In this document: piece after piece, positions 44,201 through 53,339 of the stretch
Numbering within the stretch: position 1 is the stretch's first letter
Layout: the number at the start of each line of letters is the position of its first letter
Assembly: GCA_900079765.1 (NCBI GenBank)
Contig: LT599017.1
Location: 310,001-374,000, forward strand
Length of the DNA: 64,000 bases
From: an uncultured Eubacteriales bacterium
Lineage (GTDB): Bacteria > Bacillota > Clostridia > Oscillospirales > Oscillospiraceae
Direction of reading: 5' to 3'
Program-made: the position numbers and the translations under genes
The notes under the pieces: model-generated
What the model was told of the DNA's origin: nothing
Seen by the model: only the letters and a program-made list of their open reading frames with translations
Database searches by the model: none

Positions 44201-47200
44201 GTCTTTACCATCACGGTGAAGGACAGTCTCGGCGCGGCCAGAACTACAGCCCAAAACGAGCTGAATGCCCATGCCGCCGTGACGCTGGCCTCCGCCCCTT
44301 ATTCGGCGGCGGGCAGAGCCGCCATAGAATCCGCCCGCAAGAGCGGTGAGACGGCCATTGGCGGGGCTGCGAATGTCACAGCGGTTGCCGCCGCCCTGAG
44401 CAATGCCAAGACGGCTATCTCCGGCATTCCCAATCAGGCCGCCGAGTGGGAGGTCGCCGCGAACGCCTATAGAGGAACCCAATCCGCAATTCTCGCTAAG
44501 ACGCCGGAGACCGTCGCCATTACCGACAAGGCCGCCGTGAGCAAGGCCCTGGTGGTCTACGCCGCGCTGGAAGACGGAGTCCGCGCTAAGCTGACGGCGG
44601 AGAAAGCAAAGCTGGACGCGCTGCTAGCCAAGATTGCCGCGCTGGAGGCCGCCCAGACCCTGGATGCGGCAATAGACACGGCCATGGCCACGCTGGACGC
44701 GGCCTATGAAAACTATGGAAGCGGCTACGACACAAACCGCACGGCAGTCGACACCGCCAAGACTGCCGGGAACGCAGCTATTGAAACTGCCGCCAGCGTG
44801 AGCGCCGTCACCGCCGCCCTGGATAAGGCCATGGCCGCCATGGCCGCCGTGAAGAGCGACGCTGCGCTGCTGGGCGAGGCAAAGGCCGCCGCGATCACCG
44901 ATCTGAACACCTATGCCTCGGATAAGAGCAAGGGCGACTACGACGCTGCAGGCAAGGCTGCTATTGAGGCCGCCCGCAGGACTGGCGAGGCCGCCATCAC
45001 CGCCGCCGGGGACAGCGCGGCCGTGGGAACCGCACTGGCAAGCGCCAAGGCCGCCATCAACGCCGTCAAGACCATCACTCAGGTCGCCGCCGATAAGCTG
45101 GCCGCCGCCAAGACGGCTTCCAAGGCTGAGCTGACCGCCTATGGCAACCCCGGCCTATACAGCGGCACTCAGAAGATGGCCTTCGACAATGCCAAGGCGC
45201 AAGGCGCGGCCAACATAGACGCCGCCGCCAGCGTGGCCGCGGTTACCACCGCGCTGAACGCTGCCAAAGCCGCCGTTACCGCCGTGAAGACCGACGCCCA
45301 GGTGGCTGCCGAGACCTTAGCCATGGATAAAGCCAATGCCATTGCTGCCCTCAATGCGTACTGGGGCAATGAGGGGGCCCTCGAGTTGAGCTACAGCGCC
45401 ACGGGTAAGGCCCTCATCGCCAGTCAGCGTCAGGCGGGCATTAACGCCATCAACGCCTCCACGGACAGCATGGGAGTGAATGCCGCGCTGGCAAGCGCCA
45501 AGGAGGCCATCGACGGCGTAAATACTGCCGTAGAGGAGGACAGCGCCGCGCTCTCAGCCGCTAAGGCGCTGGCCGACGCCATGACGGACATCCCCGCCCC
45601 CGCCCAAGCCGTTTGCAATACGGAGGAGCAGGCCAGGGAGTACGCGAGGGCAAAGGTCGTTGCGGCCATCAAGGATTCCTCCATCACCGTGACCATTAAC
45701 AAAACCGCCTTTGCCGCCGCCGTGGCGGGCGGCGAGGACAACGCCGCCGGGACCGACGGCAGCTATGTGTTCACCGTCACCGTCTCCAAGGGCGTGCAGA
45801 GCCAGACCTCCGAGGCCAAAACTCTGGTCATCACCGCTGCGAAGGTTCTCTCCCGGGCCGACCTGGCTGTGGCTCTCTATGACGCGCTCAATGGGAAATA
45901 CGGTCTGAACATGGGAACTACCCATCCCTTTACCGATGTGAGCGGACTGCCCGACAAGGTTCGGAGCGCCATCGGTTTCTGCTACAACAACGGCCTGGCC
46001 GTCGGCGTGTCGAATACGACCTTTGTGCCCAATGGTGCGGTCACCCGTGCGGAGGCGGCCGCCGTCCTGGCCCGGATTGTTCCCGTGGTCACCAGCTTTG
46101 AGCTGGAGCGAACCGTCACCCCCGCGTACACTGATGTGGCCCAAAACGAATGGTATTATGATTCGGTCATGGCCATGGGCGGCGCGGGTGTGTTCCCGGC
46201 AGAAGAGCTGTTCCGGCCGAATGACTTTATTACCCCCGTCGAGCTTGGCGGTGCAATGGGTGAGCTCATAACAAAGCTCGACGTGCTCCGCGGCTCCATT
46301 GTCTCAGTGACCGACGGGTCCGGGCTTGCGGACGCGCTGGGGAACAGCGCCGTCAGATACATCAAGCTCACCGGCAGCGCTGCCCTCGGTGAGAACGCAG
46401 TCCTGGGCGCGGGTAAGACCTTGACCGTGGGCGCGAACGCCGCCCTCACAGTGGCAGCCGGCGGCATGTTTCAGGTAGATGGAATTCTAAATACAGAAAC
46501 AGAAAGCACTGTCAATAACAAAGGCATGATCCTGGTCAGCGGCGGCGGCGTGTTCAACAATGCAGGCACTGTTGAGGGCTGCTGGGTCGATGACCCGAAC
46601 AGTGACAATCCAAATGACGGCTGGTACGAGAGCAGCGTGGTGACCGACGTTGTGATAGGCCAAAAGATTTCCGGCACCGTAAACAACACGGGCACCATTC
46701 GTGATACGTTGCAGATCAACGACTACCTTGCCGACACGCCCGCCGGCGACGTCAAGGGTGGCTTTACAAACAAGCAGGGCTGCCTCGTTACACGTTTCCG
46801 CCCCACCGCCGTGGTCAAGACCACCGCCGCCCTTAAGCGGGCGTTGGCAGACGGTAAATACGCGCAGCTCGACGGCCTCGGCGCGTTTGCGCTCAGCGAG
46901 GACGTCACGGTACCGGAGTATGTGCAGCTCTTTTTCCCTAAGGCCTGGGAAGAGGGCGGAGTGCGCACCGAAACATCTCTCACTATCCCCGACGGCATCA
47001 CCCTGACGATAGAAGACGGAGCCGAGCTGCGCATTAACTGCGGCGTGGCCGGCAACGCAGGGACCATCCTCAACGATGGCTACATGGAGCTGAACAACGG
47101 TACGCTAAATATTACCGGCGCGGCCATTAATAACGGCTACTTTAAAATTCAGAATAACGGCAGGGTCACCGGTGGGAACAAGATTAATAACAGCGGCACT

Positions 47201-50200
47201 GTCGAGGCCACGTCGGTCTACGCTGCCGAGGAGGACCGGACGGTGGTTGCCCTGGACGGCTGCGCCGGCGATGGGGTGCTGAGAAGCACCGCCTATGTGT
47301 ACGACGGCGCCAAGCTGGGGCTCGCGGCCGGGAATCCGGGTGTCAACAGCATCTGGATCGTCGCCGAGGGCGGGACGGATACGGAGCGCACCGTGACCAT
47401 GAGCGGGGACGTGACGCTTCGCCCGGATGTGAGCATCTTTGTGACCGCATATATTGACGATGACGACCCGGAGGCTATCCGCCACCCCATCACCCTCGTC
47501 GTCCCCGGCGGCGCGTCCCTCACCGTCAATGGCGAGATGGGCGTCTCCGGCATGGTGGAGGTACAGATGGGCGGCACGCTCACGCTGAACGGCAACGTAA
47601 CTCTGCGCGAGAAGCGGGATCAGAGCTACGAGACCTTCGGGACCCTGAAAAACGCCGGCAGCGTCACTTTGGGAGAGAACGCCGTGCTGGATTGCGGCGG
47701 TGATATCGTCACCACCGGTGCCTTCACAAACAACGGCGAGATCAGAGTCCACGCCAATTCCGGCCCGGACTATCCCAAGTATGGCGCGGTGACGGGTACT
47801 ATCATAGGGAATCAGCCGGCAAACGTGACCGTCGTCACGAACGAGCAAGAGCTGGCTGACGCACTGGCTGCCTCCGGCGCGACCACCATCCGCACCGTCG
47901 GGGATATAGCGCTGACAGGTGATTTGGTGTTCACCAAGCCGGTCACCATCACCGAGGGCACAGTGACCGCGGGGAACCACAGCCTCACCGTTGCTGACAA
48001 CGTCACCATCACCATCACGCAGAACGGCACGCTGAACTTCTACGCCGAAGAAAACGGCGGCCTCCTCGCTGTGAACACAGGCGCGGCCCTCCGGGCTGTG
48101 TACGGTGGCAGGCTCATCATCGGGGACGAGAATACGTCTACCCCCTCGGCAGAGGGCTCCGTAGTGAACCATGGGAGCATCCTCTCCATCCGGGGCGAGG
48201 TCCGGTTCGTCGAGGCCGAGGAGTGGGAGGTGCTGATTGGCGAGCCTGTGATTTACTACGCTAACCGCGCTGACCTTGTGCGTATGCTGGGCCAAAGGCT
48301 GGGAGTCTATATGGAGCAGCCTGAGGACGAAGACTTCCAGCATTACGGCAGCGTCTACGGTGACTGGAGCGATATGTACGGTGAAGACTGGAACGACGAA
48401 GAGGCGATCTGGGGCTATGCCATCCTGTTGAAAAACAGCCTTATCACTGGCACGGGCGAAGGCCGGTTGTCGCCCTATGGGGACCTCAACTACGCTGCGG
48501 CGAAGGAACTTTTCTCCAGAATAGCAGATGAGCTGCTGGGAGCAAACTACAATAATGCCGCTATGACCGACTTCCTGAACGGCATCACTCAGTCTGACGC
48601 GGTAACCTACAGCCACCAAAAATATATCGATAACAATCAAAATGAATACTGGGACAACAGTCTTAGCGTGCTTACAAATAATTTCGTTGAGGCGCTGGGG
48701 ATGTACCGTGCCAACGTGAGCAGCATCGAAGAACTCAGTGAGGCGCTGGAAAAGCCCTTTGTGACCGAAATCCACATCACAGAAAGTATCGAACTGCCTG
48801 CCGGAAGCAGCGACGAATCAGAGGAGACCAAGCTGACCGGGGCACGCGACGGCGAGCGCACTGTCACGGTGGATGCCGACGTAATCCTCACCATCCCGCA
48901 GTATGCGCGGCTGACCATTGAGCAGGGCGTGATACTGGTGCTGAAGGGGAGACTGGCCAACAGCGGCGGCATGGACGTCTTTGGCGGGCTGGGGCTTGAC
49001 GACTGGCGGGAGCACTATGATGATGCCGAGAACGCGTACATCAACTTCTACCCCGACTTCCTGGATTTCGCCAACCGGCTGCACGAGCGGGTAGAGGCTT
49101 GGGGCCTGGAAGCAAATCCCGAGGAGATTGTCGGGAAAGAAAGTGACAACTGGCCCAATGGAGATGGCCGCGAGTGGGACTTCGCCTTCCTCGTAAAGTA
49201 CGGCGGAGTGCAGCGGAAGACCGAGGACGGGCATACCTGGTGGCCCGCCTACGACAAGGTGACCTACGGGGAGCTGAAGGGCGTTCTCACCCATGTGCGC
49301 CAGGCGATCTGTCACAACACAGAGGAGCTGCCCGGCAGCGTCAGCTTGAGTGGCAAGGGGGAAGAGCACCTTGTCAACGACGAGGAGCTCAATACCCTCC
49401 TGGACCTTTTCATGCTCACCCTCCCGCGTGTGGACGACAGTGAGACTACGGACGTGACGGTCTCTGCCACAGCAGGAGAAGAGCCCGTTCACTACGTCGG
49501 CAAGAGATTTACGCAGAAGGTTACGGTTGGCTGTGACGATAGTGAAGGCCAGAATGGCTGGGGCGGCGAAGTTATTTTTGAAAACTGCGAGTTTGCCGGC
49601 GGGCTGGAGATTATGCTGGGCGGCGTGTCCTACGGGGTATCGCTGAAAAACTGCGCCAAGGTCACGGAGGGTGGCGGCGTGGTGGTCTCGCCTGCAGAGG
49701 CGGGAGAGGCAGACCTCTCCGGCGAGGTCCGGCTCGGGCTGAGGGAGGTCCCCAACGGGCAGATTATTTCCGCCTCTGTACCAGTAGACGTCTCCAGCCG
49801 TGTCGCGGGCGGCAGCTTTACCCTCAACGGTGTCGCCGTCACGGGGGCCGCGGAGCTGGGCGGGGATATGGCTTATGGCGCGGGACTTTGGCTTGAGTCC
49901 TACGGCGAGGACCTGAATTTCTTCCAGTGCGCGGCGCTCGGCCTGTATGGCGAGGTGCGCAGTGTGGATGCCACCGCCTCCGCCGACTTTGCGGAGAAAG
50001 TGATCTGCACCTATGAACTGTCCGACTGTGAGCGCGCGGTATCCCTCAACGTGGGCACGGTGAATATGTCCACGACCGGAAATCCCCTGCGCTTTCGCAA
50101 TCATGCCGAGGGGAGCACACTGGCCGTCACCGGGACTGTCACCGGCAGTGTGGAGTTGAGCTGCGGCGAGATCGACGTCTCCGGCCTTGCGCTGACCGAT

Positions 50201-50686
50201 GGCCGTGTTCTTGTAGGCACCTGGGACGACCGCGGTGTGACCGCCATCGTAGGAAGCCTCGAGACCGAGCTTGTCGGCGGGGGTGAGCATCCCGTGACCA
50301 TCCGCGCAAGCGAGAGAGCGGTCATTCACATGGCGGGTCTCCCAACCGAGTATATCAATCAGCTGATGGTAAACCCCAGCGGCGGCAATGACAAGGGCAT
50401 TTTCGAGGTAGACGTACCCCATATCTTTGAGGCGGAGGGCAGCTATCAGATCTTTGTAGGGACCACGGATCAAGACATGGACTTTGAAGTCTACCAGGGC
50501 GATGGGAAGCTGAATATCACGGCGGCCTATGTGGATGAGGCGGGGCAGTCGGGGGATGGAGTTACGCCGGTCAAGACGCACCTCAGCTTTGATGGGCAGC
50601 CGGAGAATACTGAGAATATGACCCTCCATATGATCAAGGGCGATATCACCCTGATCGTTCAGCTGGAGCCAAAAACGGAGCCATAA
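41288..50686 (+). CDS. Giant SLH-domain surface protein
   Basis: 3132 residues. Signal peptide 1-~26 (KRVLAIFLAFSLLLG, cleavage after PVAAA). Three SLH domains at ~35-205 bind secondary cell-wall polymer. A Gly-rich linker (~350) leads to a Big_2-like Ig domain (~361-441), Gly/Ser/Val/Thr-rich beta repeats (~450-800), two Ig-like (Big_3-type) domains (~813-980) and several ~65-residue Ala-rich helical FIVAR-like repeats (~985-1420). A second SLH-like block is at ~1520-1665. About 1300 residues of beta-solenoid-like repeats (LTLNGNVTL, INNSGTVEA type) follow, with some Asp/Glu-rich insertions. No LPXTG or membrane anchor at the C-terminus. ATG 41288 follows GAGGAGG. Likely an adhesin or matrix protein; the function is inference. 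Confidence 0.9.
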   Translation: MQRYKRVLAIFLAFSLLLGMTAFPVAAAVETVSDMPAETDWSYAALKAAMDNDLLRGSGGKVQPEALLTRSQLAAVVVRAFGAQATSDLGIYTDLAASAWYHDDMARAVAMGVLNGNDGKLRPEDSVTRQEAFTILARAMKLSGGPDSALASYSDRADVAPWAEDAMASLVSGGYIQGNGASLNPAAVITRAEFAQVMYKLIFSYIDKAGAYDKVAEGTVMVRADGVKLKDAAVTHDLILGDGIGSGETALDGVTVAGRTVIRGGSAVLVQGSSSLGAVVIDRPAGGMAFKLQDKAAVGSITICSNGVALSGIPKGTSVTVNQGVTGATLEGVALPEGTSYAPGAAVVSGGGGGGNPPATTVATTAMTVNPAAQTIAAGVYKLLTVTRNTGANDALTWSSSDETVAVVDAAGNVGAKKSGEAVIAVLSASGVVASATVYVQEPTEDEITISVPGTVLTGGSYKTITVAVSVGTGDYTLNGVAVGTLETHGGGIHSGHIDGGSVGTIDIQGTPEEGSRVLLSGGAVVGEVNVGESASQAALEVAQGDSASVGSVTAAAALTVTNTVVTTGITTASGMSLVNSITPVLNTTGAPPVPVALNGSAVGILNAGAAGGTTISAGSGGATLPAVNASGSVTTGANVGVGTIVASGSSGITANGPVGSITGAAGPVSLNNAGGTLVSASAGSVSVSGASTPVVSGPVTSGITVNANPAGSSGVTVLAGSPPIVTAGSGTVGQISVGDNAAPTITAGAPIGAVLVTGTAAPTVGGTAPVSAVVSSSSGTTTVGNTNTAAVLATDTATVSGATAQPAVVTLQSIAVTAYPAKLNYAVGSAVLDTTGMVVTGYYTVTGFDGTVSRVLTKDTDYTVGTVDMSGAGTKLVTVTTTVSGKTASFPVSVVAKAVGLVAVTTLPTKLVYEKGEALNVAGGELTVVYTNSNLYPNEGILLTNEMVFGYSTDTPGVQALTVTYSGKTAVFTITVKDSLGAARTTAQNELNAHAAVTLASAPYSAAGRAAIESARKSGETAIGGAANVTAVAAALSNAKTAISGIPNQAAEWEVAANAYRGTQSAILAKTPETVAITDKAAVSKALVVYAALEDGVRAKLTAEKAKLDALLAKIAALEAAQTLDAAIDTAMATLDAAYENYGSGYDTNRTAVDTAKTAGNAAIETAASVSAVTAALDKAMAAMAAVKSDAALLGEAKAAAITDLNTYASDKSKGDYDAAGKAAIEAARRTGEAAITAAGDSAAVGTALASAKAAINAVKTITQVAADKLAAAKTASKAELTAYGNPGLYSGTQKMAFDNAKAQGAANIDAAASVAAVTTALNAAKAAVTAVKTDAQVAAETLAMDKANAIAALNAYWGNEGALELSYSATGKALIASQRQAGINAINASTDSMGVNAALASAKEAIDGVNTAVEEDSAALSAAKALADAMTDIPAPAQAVCNTEEQAREYARAKVVAAIKDSSITVTINKTAFAAAVAGGEDNAAGTDGSYVFTVTVSKGVQSQTSEAKTLVITAAKVLSRADLAVALYDALNGKYGLNMGTTHPFTDVSGLPDKVRSAIGFCYNNGLAVGVSNTTFVPNGAVTRAEAAAVLARIVPVVTSFELERTVTPAYTDVAQNEWYYDSVMAMGGAGVFPAEELFRPNDFITPVELGGAMGELITKLDVLRGSIVSVTDGSGLADALGNSAVRYIKLTGSAALGENAVLGAGKTLTVGANAALTVAAGGMFQVDGILNTETESTVNNKGMILVSGGGVFNNAGTVEGCWVDDPNSDNPNDGWYESSVVTDVVIGQKISGTVNNTGTIRDTLQINDYLADTPAGDVKGGFTNKQGCLVTRFRPTAVVKTTAALKRALADGKYAQLDGLGAFALSEDVTVPEYVQLFFPKAWEEGGVRTETSLTIPDGITLTIEDGAELRINCGVAGNAGTILNDGYMELNNGTLNITGAAINNGYFKIQNNGRVTGGNKINNSGTVEATSVYAAEEDRTVVALDGCAGDGVLRSTAYVYDGAKLGLAAGNPGVNSIWIVAEGGTDTERTVTMSGDVTLRPDVSIFVTAYIDDDDPEAIRHPITLVVPGGASLTVNGEMGVSGMVEVQMGGTLTLNGNVTLREKRDQSYETFGTLKNAGSVTLGENAVLDCGGDIVTTGAFTNNGEIRVHANSGPDYPKYGAVTGTIIGNQPANVTVVTNEQELADALAASGATTIRTVGDIALTGDLVFTKPVTITEGTVTAGNHSLTVADNVTITITQNGTLNFYAEENGGLLAVNTGAALRAVYGGRLIIGDENTSTPSAEGSVVNHGSILSIRGEVRFVEAEEWEVLIGEPVIYYANRADLVRMLGQRLGVYMEQPEDEDFQHYGSVYGDWSDMYGEDWNDEEAIWGYAILLKNSLITGTGEGRLSPYGDLNYAAAKELFSRIADELLGANYNNAAMTDFLNGITQSDAVTYSHQKYIDNNQNEYWDNSLSVLTNNFVEALGMYRANVSSIEELSEALEKPFVTEIHITESIELPAGSSDESEETKLTGARDGERTVTVDADVILTIPQYARLTIEQGVILVLKGRLANSGGMDVFGGLGLDDWREHYDDAENAYINFYPDFLDFANRLHERVEAWGLEANPEEIVGKESDNWPNGDGREWDFAFLVKYGGVQRKTEDGHTWWPAYDKVTYGELKGVLTHVRQAICHNTEELPGSVSLSGKGEEHLVNDEELNTLLDLFMLTLPRVDDSETTDVTVSATAGEEPVHYVGKRFTQKVTVGCDDSEGQNGWGGEVIFENCEFAGGLEIMLGGVSYGVSLKNCAKVTEGGGVVVSPAEAGEADLSGEVRLGLREVPNGQIISASVPVDVSSRVAGGSFTLNGVAVTGAAELGGDMAYGAGLWLESYGEDLNFFQCAALGLYGEVRSVDATASADFAEKVICTYELSDCERAVSLNVGTVNMSTTGNPLRFRNHAEGSTLAVTGTVTGSVELSCGEIDVSGLALTDGRVLVGTWDDRGVTAIVGSLETELVGGGEHPVTIRASERAVIHMAGLPTEYINQLMVNPSGGNDKGIFEVDVPHIFEAEGSYQIFVGTTDQDMDFEVYQGDGKLNITAAYVDEAGQSGDGVTPVKTHLSFDGQPENTENMTLHMIKGDITLIVQLEPKTEP

Positions 50687-50713
50687 ACAGAGGATAAACC
50701 CATAGGGAATCGA

Positions 50714-50747
50714 AATGACGCCCGGAGCTCGTGCTCCGGGCGTCATT
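50714..50747 (+). terminator. Hairpin after the giant gene
   Basis: Perfect 15-bp stem (50714-50728 with 50733-50747), loop TCGT, without a long T-run on either side; probable bidirectional transcription end. Confidence 0.6.
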
Positions 50748-50820
50748 AGTCTGTCAAAGGGCCATATTTGCTGCGCCGGTGTGCGCACTGAAATCGCGGG
50801 GACGCTGTGGTGGAGAGTGG

Positions 50821-51558
50821 TCAGGGGGCACCTTGGAGGAGGTAGGCGATATAGGGGCGGTCCAGGTGGTAGCCCAGCTTTTCGGCCAGAGCGACGGAGC
50901 GGAGGTCGTGGGCGTCCCAACTGGGGTAAAGGCCCCGGTCCAGGCAGGTCAGAATGAGGCGCGCGCCGCAGGCGGAGGCGAGGCCCCGGTTTCGGTAGGC
51001 GGGTTTGGTATCAATTTCGATTTCAATGCCGCCGTCGTAGACCGTGTAGGAGGACGCCCCGGCCACTAGCTCCCCGCCATGGAGGACGGCGACGCCGACG
51101 CCTCGGCGCAGAAAGTCCTCCGCATCCGCGAATTGGGAGCAGAGATCGAAGGACCATTCCTCCCGGCTGGCCCGGCCATGGAGCTCGTCGTCGATGGGGC
51201 GGAGGGTGAAGCCGGTCGGGAGGGCAGCGGAGCAGGCTGTCAGCTTGGCCAGATCGAAGACGTCGGGCTCTTTTTTCATGGCGTAGCGAAAGATCTTTTC
51301 GGCCCGCAGGCCCCAGACCGACTCAATGGCCGCCTGCCACGCCGGGGTCTGAGGGACCAGAATGGCGGCGTCGACGGCCCGGACGAGGCGCTCGTCAGGC
51401 CGCCCGGCGAAGAAACAGAAACCACCCACCACAGCGGCGGCAGAGGTAGGGGCGGCCTCGTCGTCGGCCAGGACGCAGCCCATGTGGCCTTGGAGACAAG
51501 ACCAGATCATAGTCTCGTCCCAGCCGGCGAAGAGGGGGGCTAGGTTGGAATAGCGCAT
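50821..51558 (-). CDS. GNAT-family N-acetyltransferase
   Basis: 245 residues. The C-terminal half carries the GNAT fold: IEIEIDTKPAYRNRGLASACGARLI contains the acetyl-CoA-binding R/Q-x-x-G-x-G/A type loop (RNRGLA), and ALAEKLGYHLDRPYIAY is the usual end. The N-terminal half (WDETMIWSCLQGHMG, CFFAGRP) resembles GNAT_acetyltr_2 clostridial proteins. Start at 51558 with GGAGG 8 bases upstream. Substrate unknown; monocistronic. Confidence 0.82.
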   Translation of the reverse strand: MRYSNLAPLFAGWDETMIWSCLQGHMGCVLADDEAAPTSAAAVVGGFCFFAGRPDERLVRAVDAAILVPQTPAWQAAIESVWGLRAEKIFRYAMKKEPDVFDLAKLTACSAALPTGFTLRPIDDELHGRASREEWSFDLCSQFADAEDFLRRGVGVAVLHGGELVAGASSYTVYDGGIEIEIDTKPAYRNRGLASACGARLILTCLDRGLYPSWDAHDLRSVALAEKLGYHLDRPYIAYLLQGAP

Positions 51559-51676
51559 GGCAGAGACCTCCGTGGAAGTTAATTTGGGAATAGTATAGCA
51601 GATTTGAGGCGGGGTGTCACGGGGGTGAGGGTCGCCGGGGGCGGCGGCCCTCACACATTTGCCATTGAAGAGCATG

Positions 51677-51715
51677 AAAAAGCGCGCCGCGGCGGTCATA
51701 CCACTGCGGCGCGCT
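51677..51715 (-). terminator. Terminator of the amino-acid ABC operon
   Basis: AGCGCGCCGC (51681-51690) pairs with GCGGCGCGCT (51706-51715), then TTTTTC on the minus strand; 6 bases beyond the ATPase stop. Confidence 0.8.
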
Positions 51716-51720
51716 GGGCT

Positions 51721-52461
51721 TTACTGCTGGCGGAAACGGGCGAGAAATTCTTTGGTGCGCTGGTGCTGGGGGTTGGCAAAGAGCGTCTTGGGGTCGCCTT
51801 CCTCACAGATGACGCCGTCGGACATGAAGACTACATGGCCCGACACGTCCCGGGCAAAGGCCATCTCATGGGTGACCACCAGCATGGTGACCCCCTCCTG
51901 GGCCAAAGTCCGCATGACCTCCAACACCTCGCCTACCATCTCGGGGTCTAATGCGGAGGTAGGCTCGTCGAAGAGGAGAACCTCCGGCTCCATGGCGAGG
52001 GCCCGGGCGATGGCAACCCGCTGTTTCTGTCCGCCGGAGAGCTGGCGGGGCTTTGCGTTGATGTAGGGTGCCATGCCCACCTTGTCAAGGTAGGCCAGGG
52101 CCGAGGCGCGGGCCTCGTCCTTGCTCTTTTTGAGGACCTTGACCTGGCCCGTCATGCAGTTTTGAAGGACGGTCATGTTCTCAAAGAGGTTGAAGGACTG
52201 GAAGACCATGCCCACCTTGGCCCGGTAGGCCGTGACACTGCTGCCCCGGGCGGTGATGTCCTTCCCGTGGTGGAGAATTTGGCCGCCGGTGGGGGTCTCC
52301 AGCAGGTTGATGCACCGCAGGAGGGTGGACTTGCCGGAGCCCGAGGCGCCGATAACGCTGGTCACATCCCCCTGGCGGACGGTGAAATCGATGTCCTTTA
52401 GTACTTCGTTTTTGCCGAAGGTCTTGGAGAGGTGCTTGATTTCTAAAATCGGTTCGCCCAT
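51721..52461 (-). CDS. Polar amino acid ABC transporter ATPase (probable lysine importer)
   Basis: 246 residues. Walker [11 protein letters not shown]-loop VFQSFNLF, signature LSGGQKQR, Walker [14 protein letters not shown], switch His in VVTHEM: a GlnQ/HisP-type importer ATPase. ATG 52461 lies one base after the permease stop (TGACATG). The lysine riboswitch upstream of the operon makes lysine or a related basic amino acid the probable substrate. Confidence 0.95.
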   Translation of the reverse strand: MGEPILEIKHLSKTFGKNEVLKDIDFTVRQGDVTSVIGASGSGKSTLLRCINLLETPTGGQILHHGKDITARGSSVTAYRAKVGMVFQSFNLFENMTVLQNCMTGQVKVLKKSKDEARASALAYLDKVGMAPYINAKPRQLSGGQKQRVAIARALAMEPEVLLFDEPTSALDPEMVGEVLEVMRTLAQEGVTMLVVTHEMAFARDVSGHVVFMSDGVICEEGDPKTLFANPQHQRTKEFLARFRQQ

Positions 52462-52462
52462 G

Positions 52463-53308
52463 TCAGCGCTCCCCCCCTTTTGACTGCAAATTGCGGTCGA
52501 TAATCCCATGGCCCTTTTTATGGCCGGGGTGGCGGTAGGTCCCCGAGGTCATGGTGAGGTGGTCAGCCAGAGCCAGGTCGAAGTTGGCGGGGCCGTCCAT
52601 CCGGCGCTCCACGGCCCGAAGAATAAAGGAGGCGGCCAGAGTCATGGTGAGGTAGCCCGCCATCTCGATGACTGCGGAGGGGAAGTAGAGGTAGGTGGCA
52701 CCCACGGCGGCCCGGTGGACTGAGAAGAACTCAGTAAAGCTGATGATGAACATGACCGAGGAGTCCTTCAGGTTGATGATGAAGTTGTTGCCGATCTGGG
52801 GCATGATGTTGCGCAGGGCCTGGGGGAGGATGATACTCGTCATGGTCTGGAAGTGATTCATGCCGATGGCCTTGGCTCCCTCGGTCTGACCGGGATCCAC
52901 CGAGATGATGCCGCCCCGGACCGACTCCGCCATGTATGCGCCCGTGTTAACCGATACTACGATGATGGCGGCGAGCCAGACGTTGGTGAACTTGACGGCG
53001 TTGTTGGTGAAGTAGGGCAGGCCGTAGTACACGAAGACGGCCTGAAGCACCATGGGCGTGCCCCGGAATATTTCTACGTAGATGCGCAGGACGACCCGGA
53101 CCAAAGCCAGGAGGAAACGCTTGGCACCATTGTCGGTTTTTGCGTGGGGGATAGTCTGGAGGACGCCGCACGCGAGGCCGATGACACAGCCGATGACGGT
53201 GGCGACCAGGGCCAGGAGTATGGTATTGCGGACGCCGTCTAAGTAGGCCGTGCCGTAGTTTGCCCACAGCTTGGCGATATCACTGCCCAGTTTGGCGAGG
53301 ATATCCAT
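52463..53308 (-). CDS. Polar amino acid ABC transporter permease
   Basis: 281 residues, HisM/GlnP family. About five hydrophobic segments; the EAA-type cytoplasmic loop [23 protein letters not shown] contacts the ATPase. The C-terminal ~50 residues after the last membrane segment (residues ~235-281) form a basic, His/Lys/Gly-rich tail not needed for the fold. Lies 31 bases after the substrate-binding protein gene. Confidence 0.94.
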   Translation of the reverse strand: MDILAKLGSDIAKLWANYGTAYLDGVRNTILLALVATVIGCVIGLACGVLQTIPHAKTDNGAKRFLLALVRVVLRIYVEIFRGTPMVLQAVFVYYGLPYFTNNAVKFTNVWLAAIIVVSVNTGAYMAESVRGGIISVDPGQTEGAKAIGMNHFQTMTSIILPQALRNIMPQIGNNFIINLKDSSVMFIISFTEFFSVHRAAVGATYLYFPSAVIEMAGYLTMTLAASFILRAVERRMDGPANFDLALADHLTMTSGTYRHPGHKKGHGIIDRNLQSKGGER

Positions 53309-53339
53309 GCGGCTCTCAGCTCCTTTTGGTTTATTAGGG

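Noticed and set aside
44230-45540. CRISPR- or tandem-repeat-like periodicity in the giant gene
   Set aside because: The periodicity is protein-level (~65-residue Ala-rich helical repeats); DNA units are diverged and there are no spacers.
47105-48775. Minus-strand open frame of 556 codons inside the giant gene
   Set aside because: Same reason; no family features and fully antisense to structured surface repeats.
48818-50920. Minus-strand open frame of 700 codons opposite the giant gene
   Set aside because: Antisense shadow of a GC-rich, repeat-rich gene: no ribosome site, composition is Arg/Pro/Gly/His-rich, and the plus strand has a clear signal peptide and domain structure.
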